Counted from the first letter of the stretch, positions 26,801 through 38,900 are shown. The stretch is 64,000 bases of DNA from Membranipora membranacea (GCA_914767715.1 OU612074.1:19888062-19952061); one strand, 5' to 3'. The notes: generated by a model from the sequence alone, not told the origin. Numbers and translations: made by a program.

Positions 26801-27438
26801 TCCATTCGGCAAGTTTTGGCTTTCCAGAACTGTTTGAACTAGGCATATATATATATACACACACACACATGTTACCTTTATTTTTCACCAATCAATGCAA
26901 GATCCAAATTAGATCATATGTTTGAAAACACATGATCATTCAAAATATGGCTGGTATTATAATGGTGCATTATTGAATTAATAAAAAAACTAGAGTTAAC
27001 TTTTATCTGAGATAACGGATGTCTTGTCTAGTGAGTCTGATGATATTGTGAGGCACCTGTCTGTATTGTTTGAAGTTCAACATAATGCGTACCCATCATA
27101 TTTATTATTCCTAATGATGAGCCGATGCCAAAAAAAACTTTTCAAATCAATGAGATGATGACCAGTGTCCCCAAGTTTGTGTTACCTACCACTTGAGTTG
27201 TGTCCACTTAGTCTTAATAGAAAACTATGGTGTTTGACTAGTACTTATCACTGGTATAATACATATCCCGCAACGTTAAAATTCGAAATTTAGTCAGCTA
27301 CCTATCGCTGTAGCTGGTTAAGATCAATGTTTTTATTATCTTTCCCCATGAATATTTTAGAATTCTGGACAGAACTCAGGCTATGAAGAGAAGGTTGATT
27401 TCCACAATGAGGCTTACAATGCCGAAGTCAACGAGTAA
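14859..27438 (+). CDS. SLC6 sodium/chloride-dependent amino-acid transporter, glycine/proline branch (complete)
   Basis: Coding exons: 14859-14879, 15907-16069, 18094-18225, 19662-19817, 20200-20318, 20812-20894, 21396-21534, 22072-22310, 23034-23158, 23855-23967, 24551-24679, 25054-25278, 25769-25939, 26316-26450, 27361-27438. All phases agree, giving 675 aa and the 12-helix LeuT fold of a plasma-membrane symporter. TM1 carries [16 protein letters not shown] (47-62). TM6 carries the unwound-helix region [10 protein letters not shown]7 keeps Asn and Ser of NCLTS, two chloride ligands. TM8 has LGLDSEF. The large second outer loop has two Cys and several N-glycosylation sites (NMT, NCS, NST). 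The tail [11 protein letters not shown] matches glycine and proline transporters (SLC6A5/7/9/14 group) far better than GABA or monoamine carriers. The substrate is inferred as a small amino acid. The first exon encodes only seven residues. Confidence 0.95.
16915..16938. repeat. G12 plus G6 tract in SLC6 intron 2
   Basis: Twelve G residues, AA, six G, T and three more G. No other feature is seen in the surrounding few hundred bases of this intron. Confidence 0.8.
20043..20060. repeat. 18-bp perfect palindrome
   Basis: CAGGGAGAATTCTCCCTG equals its own reverse complement. It lies in SLC6 intron 4; function unknown. Confidence 0.85.
20895..20945 (+). other. G-rich tract abutting an SLC6 splice donor
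   Basis: The donor of coding exon 6 (GTAAGT at 20895) is followed two bases later by fourteen G residues (20903-20916), then GGGGGG, GGG and GGGG separated by short spacers. This meets the usual four-run G-quadruplex pattern and could affect splicing of this exon. The effect is inferred. Confidence 0.75.
21638..21711. repeat. 34-bp inverted repeat
   Basis: Bases 21638-21671 pair with 21678-21711 across a six-base spacer, with only a few mismatches near the loop. It looks like a small fold-back element in SLC6 intron 7. Immediately upstream a smaller GCTCCCC/GGGGAGC hairpin occurs. Confidence 0.8.
22578..22628. repeat. 24-bp hairpin with one mismatch
   Basis: Arms 22578-22601 and 22605-22628 are reverse complements except for one position, with a three-base loop. 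It lies in SLC6 intron 8. The loop is too short for a typical miRNA precursor. Confidence 0.85.
26041..26213 (+). repeat. dispersed repeat of unknown class, copy 2
   Basis: Partner of 10134-10315, with the same block order and orientation. It lies in the SLC6 intron between the exons at 25769-25939 and 26316-26450. Confidence 0.6.
26845..26870. repeat. (AT)n(AC)n microsatellite
   Basis: An AT dinucleotide run passes directly into an AC run in the last SLC6 intron. Confidence 0.8.
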
Positions 27439-27522
27439 TCTGATGTAACCCCAACTGTGCCACAGATTAAAACGCCATCCCAAATATTTATATATACGAT
27501 CAGAACCATCGGATAATCTTTT

Positions 27523-27592
27523 GTCCTGTAACGGACGGAGAATAGATCTAGGGCTTGGTCCTGTAACGGACAAAGAATAGATCTAGGGCTTT
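27523..27592 (+). repeat. 35-bp tandem repeat, two copies, in SLC6 3' UTR
   Basis: Two adjacent units (27523-27557 and 27558-27592) share GTCCTGTAACGGAC and AGAATAGATCTAGGGCTT and differ at about three positions. They start 85 bases past the SLC6 stop codon. Confidence 0.8.
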
Positions 27593-28120
27593 GATTCGTT
27601 ATAGGAGGGGAGAAATACATCAAGGTTACTAGAAGGCAGAGACCAATGTTGATATCTTGTCATGGATCAGTATATATTTTGTATTGCCTGCCACAAAAAA
27701 TCATTCCTGATGTTCTGTGATCACTTTCAAACTTAAATCATTCTTGAATACTTAAATCTCTGGATAGATGGGGAGTTCTTCGTAAAGCGGTATCATATAT
27801 TATTATATGTGATAGACAGAGCAAAGGTCATGAGGGTGAAAGTGGTGGGTTTACTGCTTGTAAATATATGATGTTTTCGAATACTACCAAAAGTTTGTGT
27901 AAAAAAATTTGGATATTTTTCTCTCCGAATAAGCATTCCATTTTCTACTACATGTTAGCTCAAATATTTTTACTCTTTTTTTACAAAAAAATGTGTTATA
28001 AATAAGTTTTGTTGTGATAGACTTGGGTTTTTTGTAAGACTGGTACAAAATTAGATAAAACACTATTAAACATCAGAATTGTTACACGCGTTTGTCATTT
28101 ATATAATATATGAATTAAGA

Positions 28121-28126
28121 AATAAA
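28121..28126 (+). promoter_or_regulatory. candidate polyadenylation signal of the SLC6 gene
   Basis: AATAAA about 680 bases past the SLC6 stop codon and about 180 bases before the stop of the convergent lectin gene. It would let the two convergent transcripts end without overlapping coding sequence. Assignment is inferred. Confidence 0.5.
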
Positions 28127-28305
28127 TCTGTTACAAAACGTAAAAGGTGTATTATTCAGTCCTACATGAATAAATCAGTTCTGCTTGAGACAAAAAATTG
28201 TCTGCTCAGTTTGGAAGAGGAAATAAACTTTTAGATCATCGAGTATCTCCTTTCAAACTAATCTATGGCTAAAGACAGAACTCAATCTGCTAAATATTCC
28301 GCCTA

Positions 28306-31300
28306 TCACTCGATTTGATATCCAAATACTTCAATCTCCTGTAACCATATCCACTGATAAAGATTGACTAGTTTGATGTACCTGGCCTGCCGGGCTGGGG
28401 AGCAGGGTAACCAGACAATCTGTCTCTCTACGTGACCAGGTAGCTGTCCGTGGTTAATATAACAGATCTTCTCCATTGGCTCAAACCCAAACTGGGGATC
28501 TTCCAGTTTCAGTTCTCCTGCGTCTGTAGCGACCATAAGATGTAAGTCCTGAAGTTTCTCTGCTAAAAGAGGAGATGTCATAACACAATATACATTCAAT
28601 ATAAAAAACATATAAGTTCACAACATCACCACATTGAAAGCTTAGTTTCCAGTACAGTCTGGGAGCAATGAACTAGTTCATTGCTGGGAGTCTTCATATA
28701 TGTTAACATTGGACCGACATCATTGCGATTCGCAGGAAACTAAGAGGTGCATTCTATGGAATTCTCTATGTGCAGTAAACCTGATACAACAGAGCATATA
28801 ACACACCAGATCCTGGAAATCCCTACCCGAAAATTCTAGACAGAGTGCCCTAACCTACTCGTACATATATATCAGGTTCTGAATTTTTGCCAATTCATGA
28901 CGACCTAATGAAAATGGTCAAACCTCTCATGCCTTCCTTGTAGGGGTAAACTATAGCTCCAGTTATCATGGCTTCACTGCCAAGGTCAGCCATCACCCAG
29001 CTGCGTGAGTCTTTCTCTTCATCCTCTGTTTCTCCATTCCTAAAATATGTTCTATAGTCGCCATCAAATAATGATGCTGCTCTTCCCCTTCGAGAAGAGG
29101 CTGTCCCATTCGCTCCTGTACATATAATATACAGATAGATTGTTAGTGGTGATATGAATGTACTACAAAAGAATACCCTATAGGAGTTTAGTTTTCGGTG
29201 GCATTTAGGATTCGCTTTTCGCGTTGTTGCCTAGGTTGCGAAATTTAGTGTATCTTAAATTAAACTCACTCACCATATTTTCATAAACAATGTACAATTT
29301 TACAGGAATACGCGTGGTGTAGTGGTCTAAGTGTCTGCCTTGCAATCAGATGGAGATTTATGCCCTGGGTTCGATTCCCATTCACATTTTTTTTAATTTT
29401 CACTAGTAAGCCTACTAGCGAAATTTAGTACTAGTGAAATTTAGTACCAGGTCCAGATAGCGAAATTAAACTCTAGCTAAATTAAACTCCTATAGGGTAC
29501 AACCAGTAGTTTACGACTGTTACAATGTCCAAACATCTACTTATTATTACTAGCTGTATGACAACGTGGTAACCTGGATACATGGGGTCTGGTTTCACCA
29601 CACCGGTGTCAGATTTATGATGTCATTCTAATGCCCTGTCATTATAATGTCATTTATGAAGCGCCGTATTGATGTGCTGCTGGATGTTGTTTAGATCAAA
29701 ACAAAGTATGATCAAGTCTGTTTGCATTCGGAAATGTTACCCCACAATAAAATGTGACTTAGATATTCCGATGGAAGCTATCATTAAGTATTTTCCAAAG
29801 AATATGAAAATAAGTCTAGTTATCATTAAGCAAGTTTTCATTGTGCGAAATAGTGATATTTTTATGCCAATTAATAATAATAATAATTTTATAAATTATT
29901 ATTATTAAAAATTATTAAAAACAATTAATAATAATAATAATAAAAAATAATACATTAATAAATAGTTAATAAAGTATTAAAAATAAAAATTAAAACTTTG
30001 ATACTGTAGGGTAACTCCTTTTCATAAACCATACCTCTACTAAGAAGTATGATCTCCTCGTTAGGACCTACATAATCTGTCCACACCCTCCGAGAGGACG
30101 AGTTCAGACATCGTATGTTGAGGGGAGGACTCATCGGTAACAGCAGACATCCCCCGCTGACCGGGTCGGAGGTCACAGCAGCACATGATCCGTACGGGGC
30201 TGAGAGGCAGGCAGTTATACAGCTAGGTGGAGTACGGGCGGAGGGTACAGGCATGGTGTTATAAGCGTAATCAATACAGAGCGAATAATGAGCTTGTTTA
30301 AATATGGGCCATTTGGTTCGCCCGACTGCTGCTTCTAAAAGAACAAAATATTCTTTTTCTTGTGATTATATTAGACTTGCAACCCTGTCTCTATGGCCTT
30401 GTGGTTTGAGCATTTGAGGAAGCATAGCTTGAGAACCTAATTAATTATATAACTAACTCTCAATAGTGTTCATATGAAAAAGTAATAGTTTACTTAACAA
30501 TATTTGGCTCAACTCAAGTGCAAAATATGACTTTGAGTTTTTACCTGGTGAGCCGACAGTTGTTGAAGGTGATGGTGTTGATTGTGTAGTCGTCTGCTCT
30601 CCAATAGTTGTTGTTGATTTTGTAGTCGTCTGCTCTCCAATAGTTGTTGTTGATTTTGTCGTTACTGACGCTGTAGTTGTTGGAATTTCTGTAAAATACA
30701 GGCAACTCTTATTTTTAAAAACAATAATGACAATGATTTTATTCATACTAGAGTACACATTAATATATATTGGGTGGGAACTGTATATTGCGTTGGCATA
30801 GCATTATTAATTCCGAGACGCTAAGACCAAAAATCCAAACAAACTTGCATTTGGGATCTAGAACAGGCCGCACACAGGCAGACTAAAAATCTATCTTTGC
30901 TTCAATATTTTTGCCTTGAAATGATTGATATAACAGAAAGAGCACATTTATAAACAGAATTCTTTATAAATCTATCTTTGAAATTTTTAGGGCTGCCCTT
31001 GTCACATTATGAAAAGAATGCTTTGTTTTATTGTATCTGCTAAGGATCTTCCTTCACAATTGCGACAATGTCAGAATTTCTATCGGACGATGAATGAGAA
31101 AAGATGACATGGATACCATTACCTGGCTCACCGATGGCCGTTGTGATCCATAGTGATGTTGGTGTTGTGATCCATAGTGTTGTTGGTACTGCTGAAGTGG
31201 AGGGAGGTACTGTAACAATGATATCAAAAGTTAAATATATTATAACGATGACATCATGTTCATAACAACATTTTATGTTGAATATTAAATGTTTTTTGAT

Positions 31301-34300
31301 AACAATGAAATTTAAAAAAAATTTTTTTTTCAAGACTATATATTAATGTAGGCTGAGGAGATGCAAATTGGCTGGAATCTTTGATATCCATTTATAGTTT
31401 AGGTGCTCAAACTGGTATCAATTGGAAGGCACATGGTTTGTACCTGGGCAGAGTATGAGCGCTATACCAATTCAAGGTTATCTAATTTTCTCCTGCATAG
31501 AATTCCAGTAGCATGCAGTTATGGGATAATAATTGGATGAAAAAATTATTGTAATTGTGGCTAAAACTTAGGGTAAAACTATTATATCATATTATATCAT
31601 GCTATATGGTTACAAATGTGTTGTTTGAAACAAATTAGGTAAATTAAATTAGCTGCTATTTGTTATCTACCACTATTCTCACAATGGATAACTGTTATTT
31701 CTGCTCCTAGTAGTCAGACAATCTCCACATTGTCCTCCAATCTAGAAGAGGAGAAATTTTCAAGTGAAGCGAACAGATAAAACCACACAGATTAATTACC
31801 TGGTTCGGTCTCCACTATTTCTGGTATCCCTGCACCACCTGAATCTGCATCAAACATATAGCAATGTGACATAAAACAACCACCATGTGCTGGCATGCTG
31901 AATGGTCAGCAATTTTGAGGGTCAGAGGCTTCGACAAGATTGGTTGGCAACTCTAAGTAAATAAACATTGCTATTAAAAGCAGCTACTCGCCCATATCAA
32001 CATGAGCAGCAAGACAGCTCCCAGTTACTGAAGCATTGTTGCACCTTAACATAAGAGCTTGTGGGTATGTTGGTTATACTGGCCTCAGACACTTGTCAGC
32101 CAAGTAATTTGTTGACGACTCCTGTCTCTTGTGAATGACTTTCGAGGCTGTCAGTTTTAGATTTCAAGGTAAAATTGACATAAATTCCTTTAAAGTTATG
32201 ATGCAGGATCAATTTTACATATTTCTTAAGGAGAAAGTCTCAAAATTTTATATGATTCAGCTCCATTGGTGGTTTTAGAGTGTATCCAATCAGAATAAAA
32301 TCATCGTCTCATTACCAAAAATTTTTAATGATGAGGGATACCCACTCAACAAGCTGATAATAAGGAAGAGTGGGCGACAGACTCGGGTGTCACTCTCCAC
32401 CCAGATGCCCCGCTGTCGGACTGAAAAGCTACGAAACACTTTTTTTAATAAATACTCTAATTTTTAATATAATTTTTAGTAACCATTTTCATCATTTTAT
32501 ATTTTACTGCTGTGTATTTTATTGACTTAATTTTTTTTCTAGTGGAATTCACTCTGGTACATCGCACTGTTGATTTTAGGAGGAACAAAAATAAAAACAA
32601 ACATACACACATACTAGAGTACGCATTAATATATATTGGGCAGGAACTGTTTTTTGCAATGGCATAGCAATATTAATTCCGAGACGCTAAGACCGATAAA
32701 TCCAAACAAGCTTGCATTTGAGATCTAGAACAGGCCGCACACAGGCAGACTAAAAATCTATCTTTGCTTCAATATTTTTGCCTTGAAATGATTGATATAA
32801 CAGAAAGAGCACATTTGTAAACAGAATTCTTTATAAATCTATCTTTGAAATTTTTAGGGCTGCCCTTGTCACATTATGAAAAGCATGCTTTGTTTTATTG
32901 TAGCTGCTAAGGATCTTCTGTCACAATTGCGACAATGTCAGAATTTCTATCGGACAATGAATGAGAAAAGATGACATGGATACCATTACCTGGCCCACCG
33001 ATGGCTGTTGTGATCCATAGTGATGTTGGTGTTGTGATCCATAGTGTTGTTGGTACTGCTGAAGTGGAGGGAGGTACTGTAACAATGATATCAAAAGTTA
33101 AATATATTATAACGATGACATCATGTTCATAACAACATTTTATGTTGAATATTAAATGTTTTTTGATAACAATGAAATTTAAAAAAAAAAATTTTCAAGA
33201 CTATATATTAATGTAGGCTGAGGAGATGCAAATTGGCTGGAATCTTTGATATCCATTTATAGTTTAGGTGCTCAAACTGGTATCAATTGGAAGGGACATG
33301 GTTTGTACCTGGGCAGAGTATGAGCGCTATACCAATTCAAGGTTATCTAATTTTCTCCTGCATAGAATTCCAGTAGCATGCAGTTATGGGATAATAATTG
33401 GATGAAAAAATTATTATAATTGTGGCTAAAACTTAGGGTAAAACTATTATATGATATTATATCATGCTATATGGTTACAAATGTGTTGTTTGAAACAAAT
33501 TAGGTAAATTAAAGTAGCTGCTATTTGTTATCTACCACTAATTCTCACAATGGATAACTGTTATTTCTGCTCCTAGTAGTCAGACAATCTCCACATTGTC
33601 CTCCAATCTAGAAGAGGAGAAATTTTCAAGTGAAGCGAACAGATAAAACCACACAGATTAATTACCTGGTTCGGTCTCCACTATTTCTGGTATCCCTGCA
33701 CCATCTGAATCTGCATCAAACATATACAGCAATGTGACATAAAACAACCACCATGTGCTGGCATGCAAAATAGTCAGAAATTTTGAGGGTCAGAGGCTTC
33801 GACAAGATTGGTTGGCAACTCTAAATAAATAAACATTGCTATTTAAAGCAGCTACTCGCCCATATCAACATGAGCAGCAAGACAGCTCCCAGTTACTGAA
33901 GCATTGTTGCACATAAGAGCTTGTGGGTATGTTGGTTATACTGGCCTCAGACACTTGTCAGCCAAGTAATTTGTTGACGACTCCTGTCTCTTGTGAATGA
34001 CTTTCGAGGCTGTCAGTTTTAGATTTCAAGGTAAAATTGACATAAATTCCTTTAAAGTTATGATGCAGGATCAATTTTACATATTTCTTAAAGAGAAAGT
34101 CTCAAAATTTTATATGATTCAGCTCCATTTGTGGTTTTAGAGTGTATCCAATCAGAATAAAATCATCGGCTCATTACCAAAATTTTCAAAAGAAAAATAT
34201 GTAATAGTTGATGCTTGTGGACACATTGTTTGTTGTGCAAATGTAAATAGTATATACAAGATTATATGCCTTACCTAAAGGATTAGTAGTTATCTCTATT

Positions 34301-34865
34301 ACTTGCGCCCCCATACTTTGATCTGCAGGTGAATCTGCTGGTGCTAAGCAATCACAAGAAATAGCATGATCAGTAGTCAGTGCAGTTTTCGAGGGAACCA
34401 GAAAAACTATCTAATAAACCAACTCTGGGGAACCTTTTCCTATCTAGATATATCTCAGCATGTTATACTCCTCTTTGCATAAAGCTTCACAGTATTTTAT
34501 GTTTAATGCTGATAAATATATGTTCGAGAGGTATGAACAAAACCTTGGGAGAGTAACGAGTGCAAAACTGTGGTGGAAAGAGTGTTTATAAACCATTTCA
34601 GAGAATTTAGATAGAGGATGGCATACACGTATTCATATGTCGTACAATTGGTTGGACAAAAAAAATCAATCGCCCTCCATCCAAAGCATAATGTAGAGAT
34701 CATAGTGTTATGTCATGTAATGTGCATTGTTATTTGAGGTGCTGCTGAAGTTGGTTCTAGACTATTTGGAAGAAAACATTATATGGCAAAGAACTTACCT
34801 GGAATGGCTAGTGCCAAACTGATGGCAGTGAAGATTGCTAACATGTTCCAAATAGTCATATCCAT
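28306..34865 (-). CDS. secreted mosaic protein: Thr-rich stalk, PAN-like module and F5/8-C lectin-like domain (complete)
   Basis: Exons, 5' to 3': 34865-34799, 34343-34275, 33710-33666, 33076-32990, 31844-31800, 31209-31123, 30688-30545, 30334-30035, 29115-28924, 28562-28306. Every intron is phase 1 and the join gives 430 aa. Residues 1-22 are a clear signal peptide (MDMTIWNMLAIFTAISLALA). Residues 23-181 are a Ser/Thr/Pro-rich, mucin-like stalk with TLWITT and TKSTTTIGEQT repeats, likely O-glycosylated. One exon (182-281) has the Cys pattern of a PAN/apple-like module. Residues 282-430 look like an F5/8 type C (discoidin or fucolectin-like) domain: LFDGDYRT, SWVMADLGS, YIKLVNLYQWIWLQEIEVFG. 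No transmembrane helix follows, so it should be secreted and probably binds glycans; ligand unknown. Stalk exons 3-4 and 5-6 are duplicates. The donor after exon 9 (GTTTGA) is weak but gives the only good phase. Confidence 0.88.
28664..28685. repeat. 22-bp perfect palindrome
   Basis: AGCAATGAAC-TAGTTCATTGCT with no spacer, in the last intron of the lectin gene. Function unknown. Confidence 0.85.
29174..29499. mobile_element. mariner-like MITE (326 bp)
   Basis: The left end TACCCTATAGGAGTTTA is mirrored by its reverse complement at the right end. Read as a TA target duplication plus the inverted terminus CCCTATAGGAGTTTA, this fits Tc1/mariner-type MITEs. GCGAAATTTAG-like blocks also recur inside both halves. 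No transposase is present. A tRNA-like sequence sits in the middle. It lies in the lectin-gene intron between the PAN exon and the first F5/8-C exon. Confidence 0.75.
29308..29386 (+). mobile_element. tRNA-Ala(UGC)-like sequence inside the MITE
   Basis: Box A (TGGTGTAGTGG, 29315-29325) and box B (GGTTCGATTCC, 29368-29378) are intact. The loop CTTGCAA would give anticodon TGC. A T8 run follows as a possible pol III terminator. The acceptor stem does not pair and the variable region is long, so I call it a tRNA-like element or SINE head and not a functional tRNA. Confidence 0.6.
29868..29945. repeat. AAT/ATT-rich simple repeat
   Basis: Imperfect runs of AAT and ATT that fold on themselves (AATAATAATAAT near ATTATTATTA), in the lectin gene just downstream of the PAN exon. 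Confidence 0.75.
30744..32323. repeat. 1.58-kb segmental duplication, copy A
   Basis: This block and 32610-34186 are nearly identical over their whole length, with scattered substitutions and a few small indels. Each copy holds two complete stalk exons of the minus-strand lectin gene (here 31844-31800 and 31209-31123) plus their introns. About 290 unique bases separate the copies. Confidence 0.92.
32610..34186. repeat. 1.58-kb segmental duplication, copy B
   Basis: Direct repeat of 30744-32323. It holds lectin stalk exons 33710-33666 and 33076-32990. The encoded residues differ from copy A at only two places (SDGA/SGGA and IGGP/IGEP), so duplication or conversion was recent. Confidence 0.92.
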
Positions 34866-35921
34866 AGTGTTTATATGTTCTGATGACAGTCACCTACAAA
34901 TGAAACGGCTATCAGGGCCAATCTGAGTACAAGGGGACACTGGGACAAGGGTTGTAATGGGTTTAAAATCTGCTACATTTTCAAGGCTTCGACTGGAAAA
35001 GTTGCAAGAAGACGTAGAGAAATACAGTGATGGTTTTGACAAATGATTCAATTCAAAACTTCCAATGATATACAAGCAAGGGTATATTCTCAAAACATGC
35101 CATATTTTCAAAACATTATCCGTAAGTTTTCAGAGCTTGAGCACTAATATTCATCTACTGTTAATTCAAGGACTGTCAGAAGTGATCTATTTCTGTCACA
35201 AAGAAGTGGTGAAACCGTAGACTTAATAATACAGGTAAAACTTAAAGTCTGTAGTTACATTGTGCCTGACAGGCTGCAGTGTGTATACGCACCTCCTATC
35301 GCAGTGGACTCGATAGCAGCCAGCAGTGAACTTTAGTATCCTGTAAACGATTAACCTCAAAAATGTTCTATTTCACCCAACTCATTTAATCAAAAATATC
35401 AATTTAGCAATTAATGCCGCTGACTGTGTTTCATACCATTACGTCATTATCATCTCTATAGCAGCACTAACATGACTTCAACGGAAGAACACAAACTCTA
35501 ACATCACTCAATACTGTTGACACTATTGCCATATCACTTCCTGAAGGGACTACGGGAGCAAAGAATAACTTCAATAGCATACTTCAATCTTTTGTGAATT
35601 AGATAAACTTGAAGCCAATTGTGGAATCATTATTATTATATAATAAATTTTAGGTCAATTTCTCCATCACTTGCCAGAAAATATTCCGTTTATATTTAGT
35701 CTGATGGTGGGCCAAACTACAAAAGTCGTGAAATGACCAATAACAAAATTGTCTTGAATATGTTCACATCGACCACAAACACCCACCACCAACAGCTAGG
35801 CAACGCTGTTTATAAAACATTGATGTCAAAGCTGGAATCTGGGGCAGTGGCATCACGCTGTACAGTCACACCGTGACCGTTCAACTCAAAGGTAAAAAAA
35901 TAAAGCTGATTTACATGACAC
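34866..35921. other. intergenic, upstream of the lectin gene
   Basis: I see no coding exon here. On the minus strand an acceptor-like CATTTGTAG lies about 30 bases upstream of the lectin start codon, suggesting a spliced 5' UTR. Confidence 0.5.
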
Positions 35922-38900
35922 TATTGAATTTCCTCAGCTATTGATAGCAGGTTTGTCAAAGAAAGCCTGGAGTTTGCCTTGAAGCCGAGCTGCGCCTGCT
36001 ACAGCGGGGAGAGGCAAATTCTTCCTCTCCATATTTTCCTCCATTAATTGTTTGTGCTGATTGAATAGCTCTTCCCTTTTGAAAGTCTTATGGATCAGTT
36101 TGACGTTGTCAGGTCTAAATAACCCTTCCGGTCGTTCTATAGCCAGATTCTTTTTAATCTTTTGACGCTGCTGCTTGCGTTTCTCTTTCTTTCTCTGCTC
36201 TGCTGCTCGTTTTAGTGACTCTTGTAGGATTTCATCTATGTCTTTTCTTTTCTGTGTTTTATCTAATTAGAGAACCAAATCAAAAGTTCTTATGATAGGT
36301 TAAATTATGTGGAAGGAGCAGGGGGGGGGGGGGCAGTTTACAACTTTGCCTTTTCTATGCCAGATCATCTAGCTATGCAAGATAATACAACTGGTTTGAA
36401 ACAAAGATTGACATTAGCACCTGCTCTTTTCTTCAAGGATTGATTGGGCAGTTCCCTCTGGTGGTTAGACAAACTCATATTATATAAGGAGTTGCTTCCT
36501 CTCAGATCAGCAGTAGACAACTCAGATTGATAAATATTCAAAACTCCCAGTGGCTAATGACACCCTCCCTGATGACACACAGTGAATACTCAACAGTTAT
36601 TATGTGGGTTTTAATGCCTCGAGTGTGTACCCCAGCATTAGTCTCAGGGTGATTTCAAGTTCAGTCAGCAGTTGGTGACCTCACCACACGACATCTTCAG
36701 GTTTATGTTCAAATCTAGACCTTTCTGGCTCACTATATCTTACCTGACTTGGGATAATGAAGACCATCTGGAGTGAAATGAACTCTTATTTCACCAGGGG
36801 AAAGCTGGTTAAAGGCATCTTTGGTATCCGTACATTCCTGCCCATCATTGTCCTGTGAATCTTGTGTTGCTGCAGCTACGACAGCGATCGGTGGCAGGAC
36901 CCTAACGGGATACATACGCAGAGCATATGTCACAACAAAGGCTTAGCGGGTTGAACCTCCGTTAATTAAATAATCTATGTAATTTTTTTTGCTTGAGATC
37001 TGCGTCACCAGCTGCAGTTCTGTAGTTCTCATAACATGGCTTGCATAAAACCATTCAACCTGCTGCAACTTCAACATAAAGCATAGATAATTTAATTCAC
37101 CCTCACCTGTTTCGGGCCCGCAGGTTTTGACTGGATCTTAGTTGTGAAGTCTGGAAAACAGTTGGCATATTTATTATCCTCTTTGCCTCTTGTAGTCTAG
37201 CTGTCATCAAGGCAGATTTTGTCGAGCTCATTGACAGGGATAACATTTCATTGTGTGCTCCAACTTCTGTTTTGACAATTTCTGAAAAATACTGTACTGT
37301 CAACATCAACAATGAGCCATGAGGGACATAACGGAACAAGAATGAAAATGCACTCTAATAAAAAATATCTGAATAGCAGCACTCCATGAATAAGCTTGAT
37401 TGCGCAATCACTACCTAAATCAAAGTGCAACATTTTCAACTTTCAGCCAATTTCCTAGTGAATATATTATGAATTTATCACGTTTAAATTTTTCTTGAGG
37501 ACACGTACTTTGATCTATCTCCGACTCGTCTTGAGAGGATAGCCCATCAGCAGATTGACATTCCCCTACTGAATCCTGATTGGTCGTTGCATCATTGCTT
37601 TGATTGGCGATTGCTTTCTCTTGAGTGAGAAAAAATGCAGGTTCTGACTTTGTGACGTCTGGTAGATGAGAGGAATTGCCTTCTTGTACTTCTCGTTCAG
37701 TTGCTGAATTTGACTCAGTATGGCTCTTGCTGACTAGTTGGGGGAGTTGCTGAGATTTGTCTTGTGATACTGATGGCAACCGCTGAGATGTCTGAGGCTC
37801 CATATCACCTCTGGAAAGCTTGATATAGGGAAGAAAACAGAGGATAATGTTTTTTGCTCACCCAGATTATTGGCACTAAGGTAAAAAATGCTGACTGTCA
37901 TATTTGTCTCCCAGTTGAGATCGATGTGAATAATTCTGACAATATCAGCTAAAGAAATATCTTTATATTGGATTTGAACATTTATCGTATTAATAAAAAT
38001 TCTGGATAATTGTTAATTTAAATTGAATGTGAGCAACAAGTCGGCCACCGTATTTATCCTAATTCCAGATTATTATAATTTGGAGCTTACCTCAGGAAGT
38101 CTCCAGGCAGCCCTTCTAGTGTGACAGCGCTGATCGTGTTCCCCTGTAGGAGGTCTAGCCACACGACTATGACCTGTCGATCTTTTCAGTAATGCCATGT
38201 CATACCTGTAAGAAAACAACGGCTCAACTCCATTAAACATAAATAAAAATGTCACAGTGATAGTAGTGATAGATTGGCCAGCAGATTGATAGGTACCGTC
38301 TCACACATTACAGATACGCTGGCTAGTTTGGTAATGCTATAGATATTTAGAGCATGGTGCGATATCAAAAAAATTCATGCTGATTTTCTGCATCATAAGG
38401 GCAAGTTCACATTGGATTCTCACAATGCATCTCCATTTGCTTCTAGATAATAAAGGACATAAGGATATGTAAAAAAAGGTTTTGTCACAATCACTAAGAT
38501 GGGAAATTGTGGCTGATCCTGCTTGTGCGTTGTCTTGCACTCGCAGTCAGTCTAGACTCGAATTTTATCATTATTACACGAATGATATGCTGCTTACGTC
38601 CAAGGGGTATATCCAACATGTAGGTTAAACATGAAAGGATATCAAAATTAAAACTAAACCCTCCCAATCTGTTTACATTAAAGCTATCAAGTTATTATTT
38701 TGTTGGTTTTAAAATCAGTTAACAAGAGTTTATGTTATTGACAGATAGTCTGCAAACAGCACAACTTATTTGCTCTTTAATATTAGCTTTAGCCGTAACT
38801 TTAGTCACATAAACACGACCTCAATCGGTAAGGTCTGTGTTTTGTTGGCATTGGAAACACAAATTACTTGATCTGACACTTTAGGTTGGTAGATGGGCGA

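Noticed and set aside
37866-37950. Exon-like block on the minus strand (CTTTAG acceptor, GTGAGC donor)
   Set aside because: Its only open frame is out of phase with the preceding coiled-coil exon; mentioned as a possible alternative exon only.
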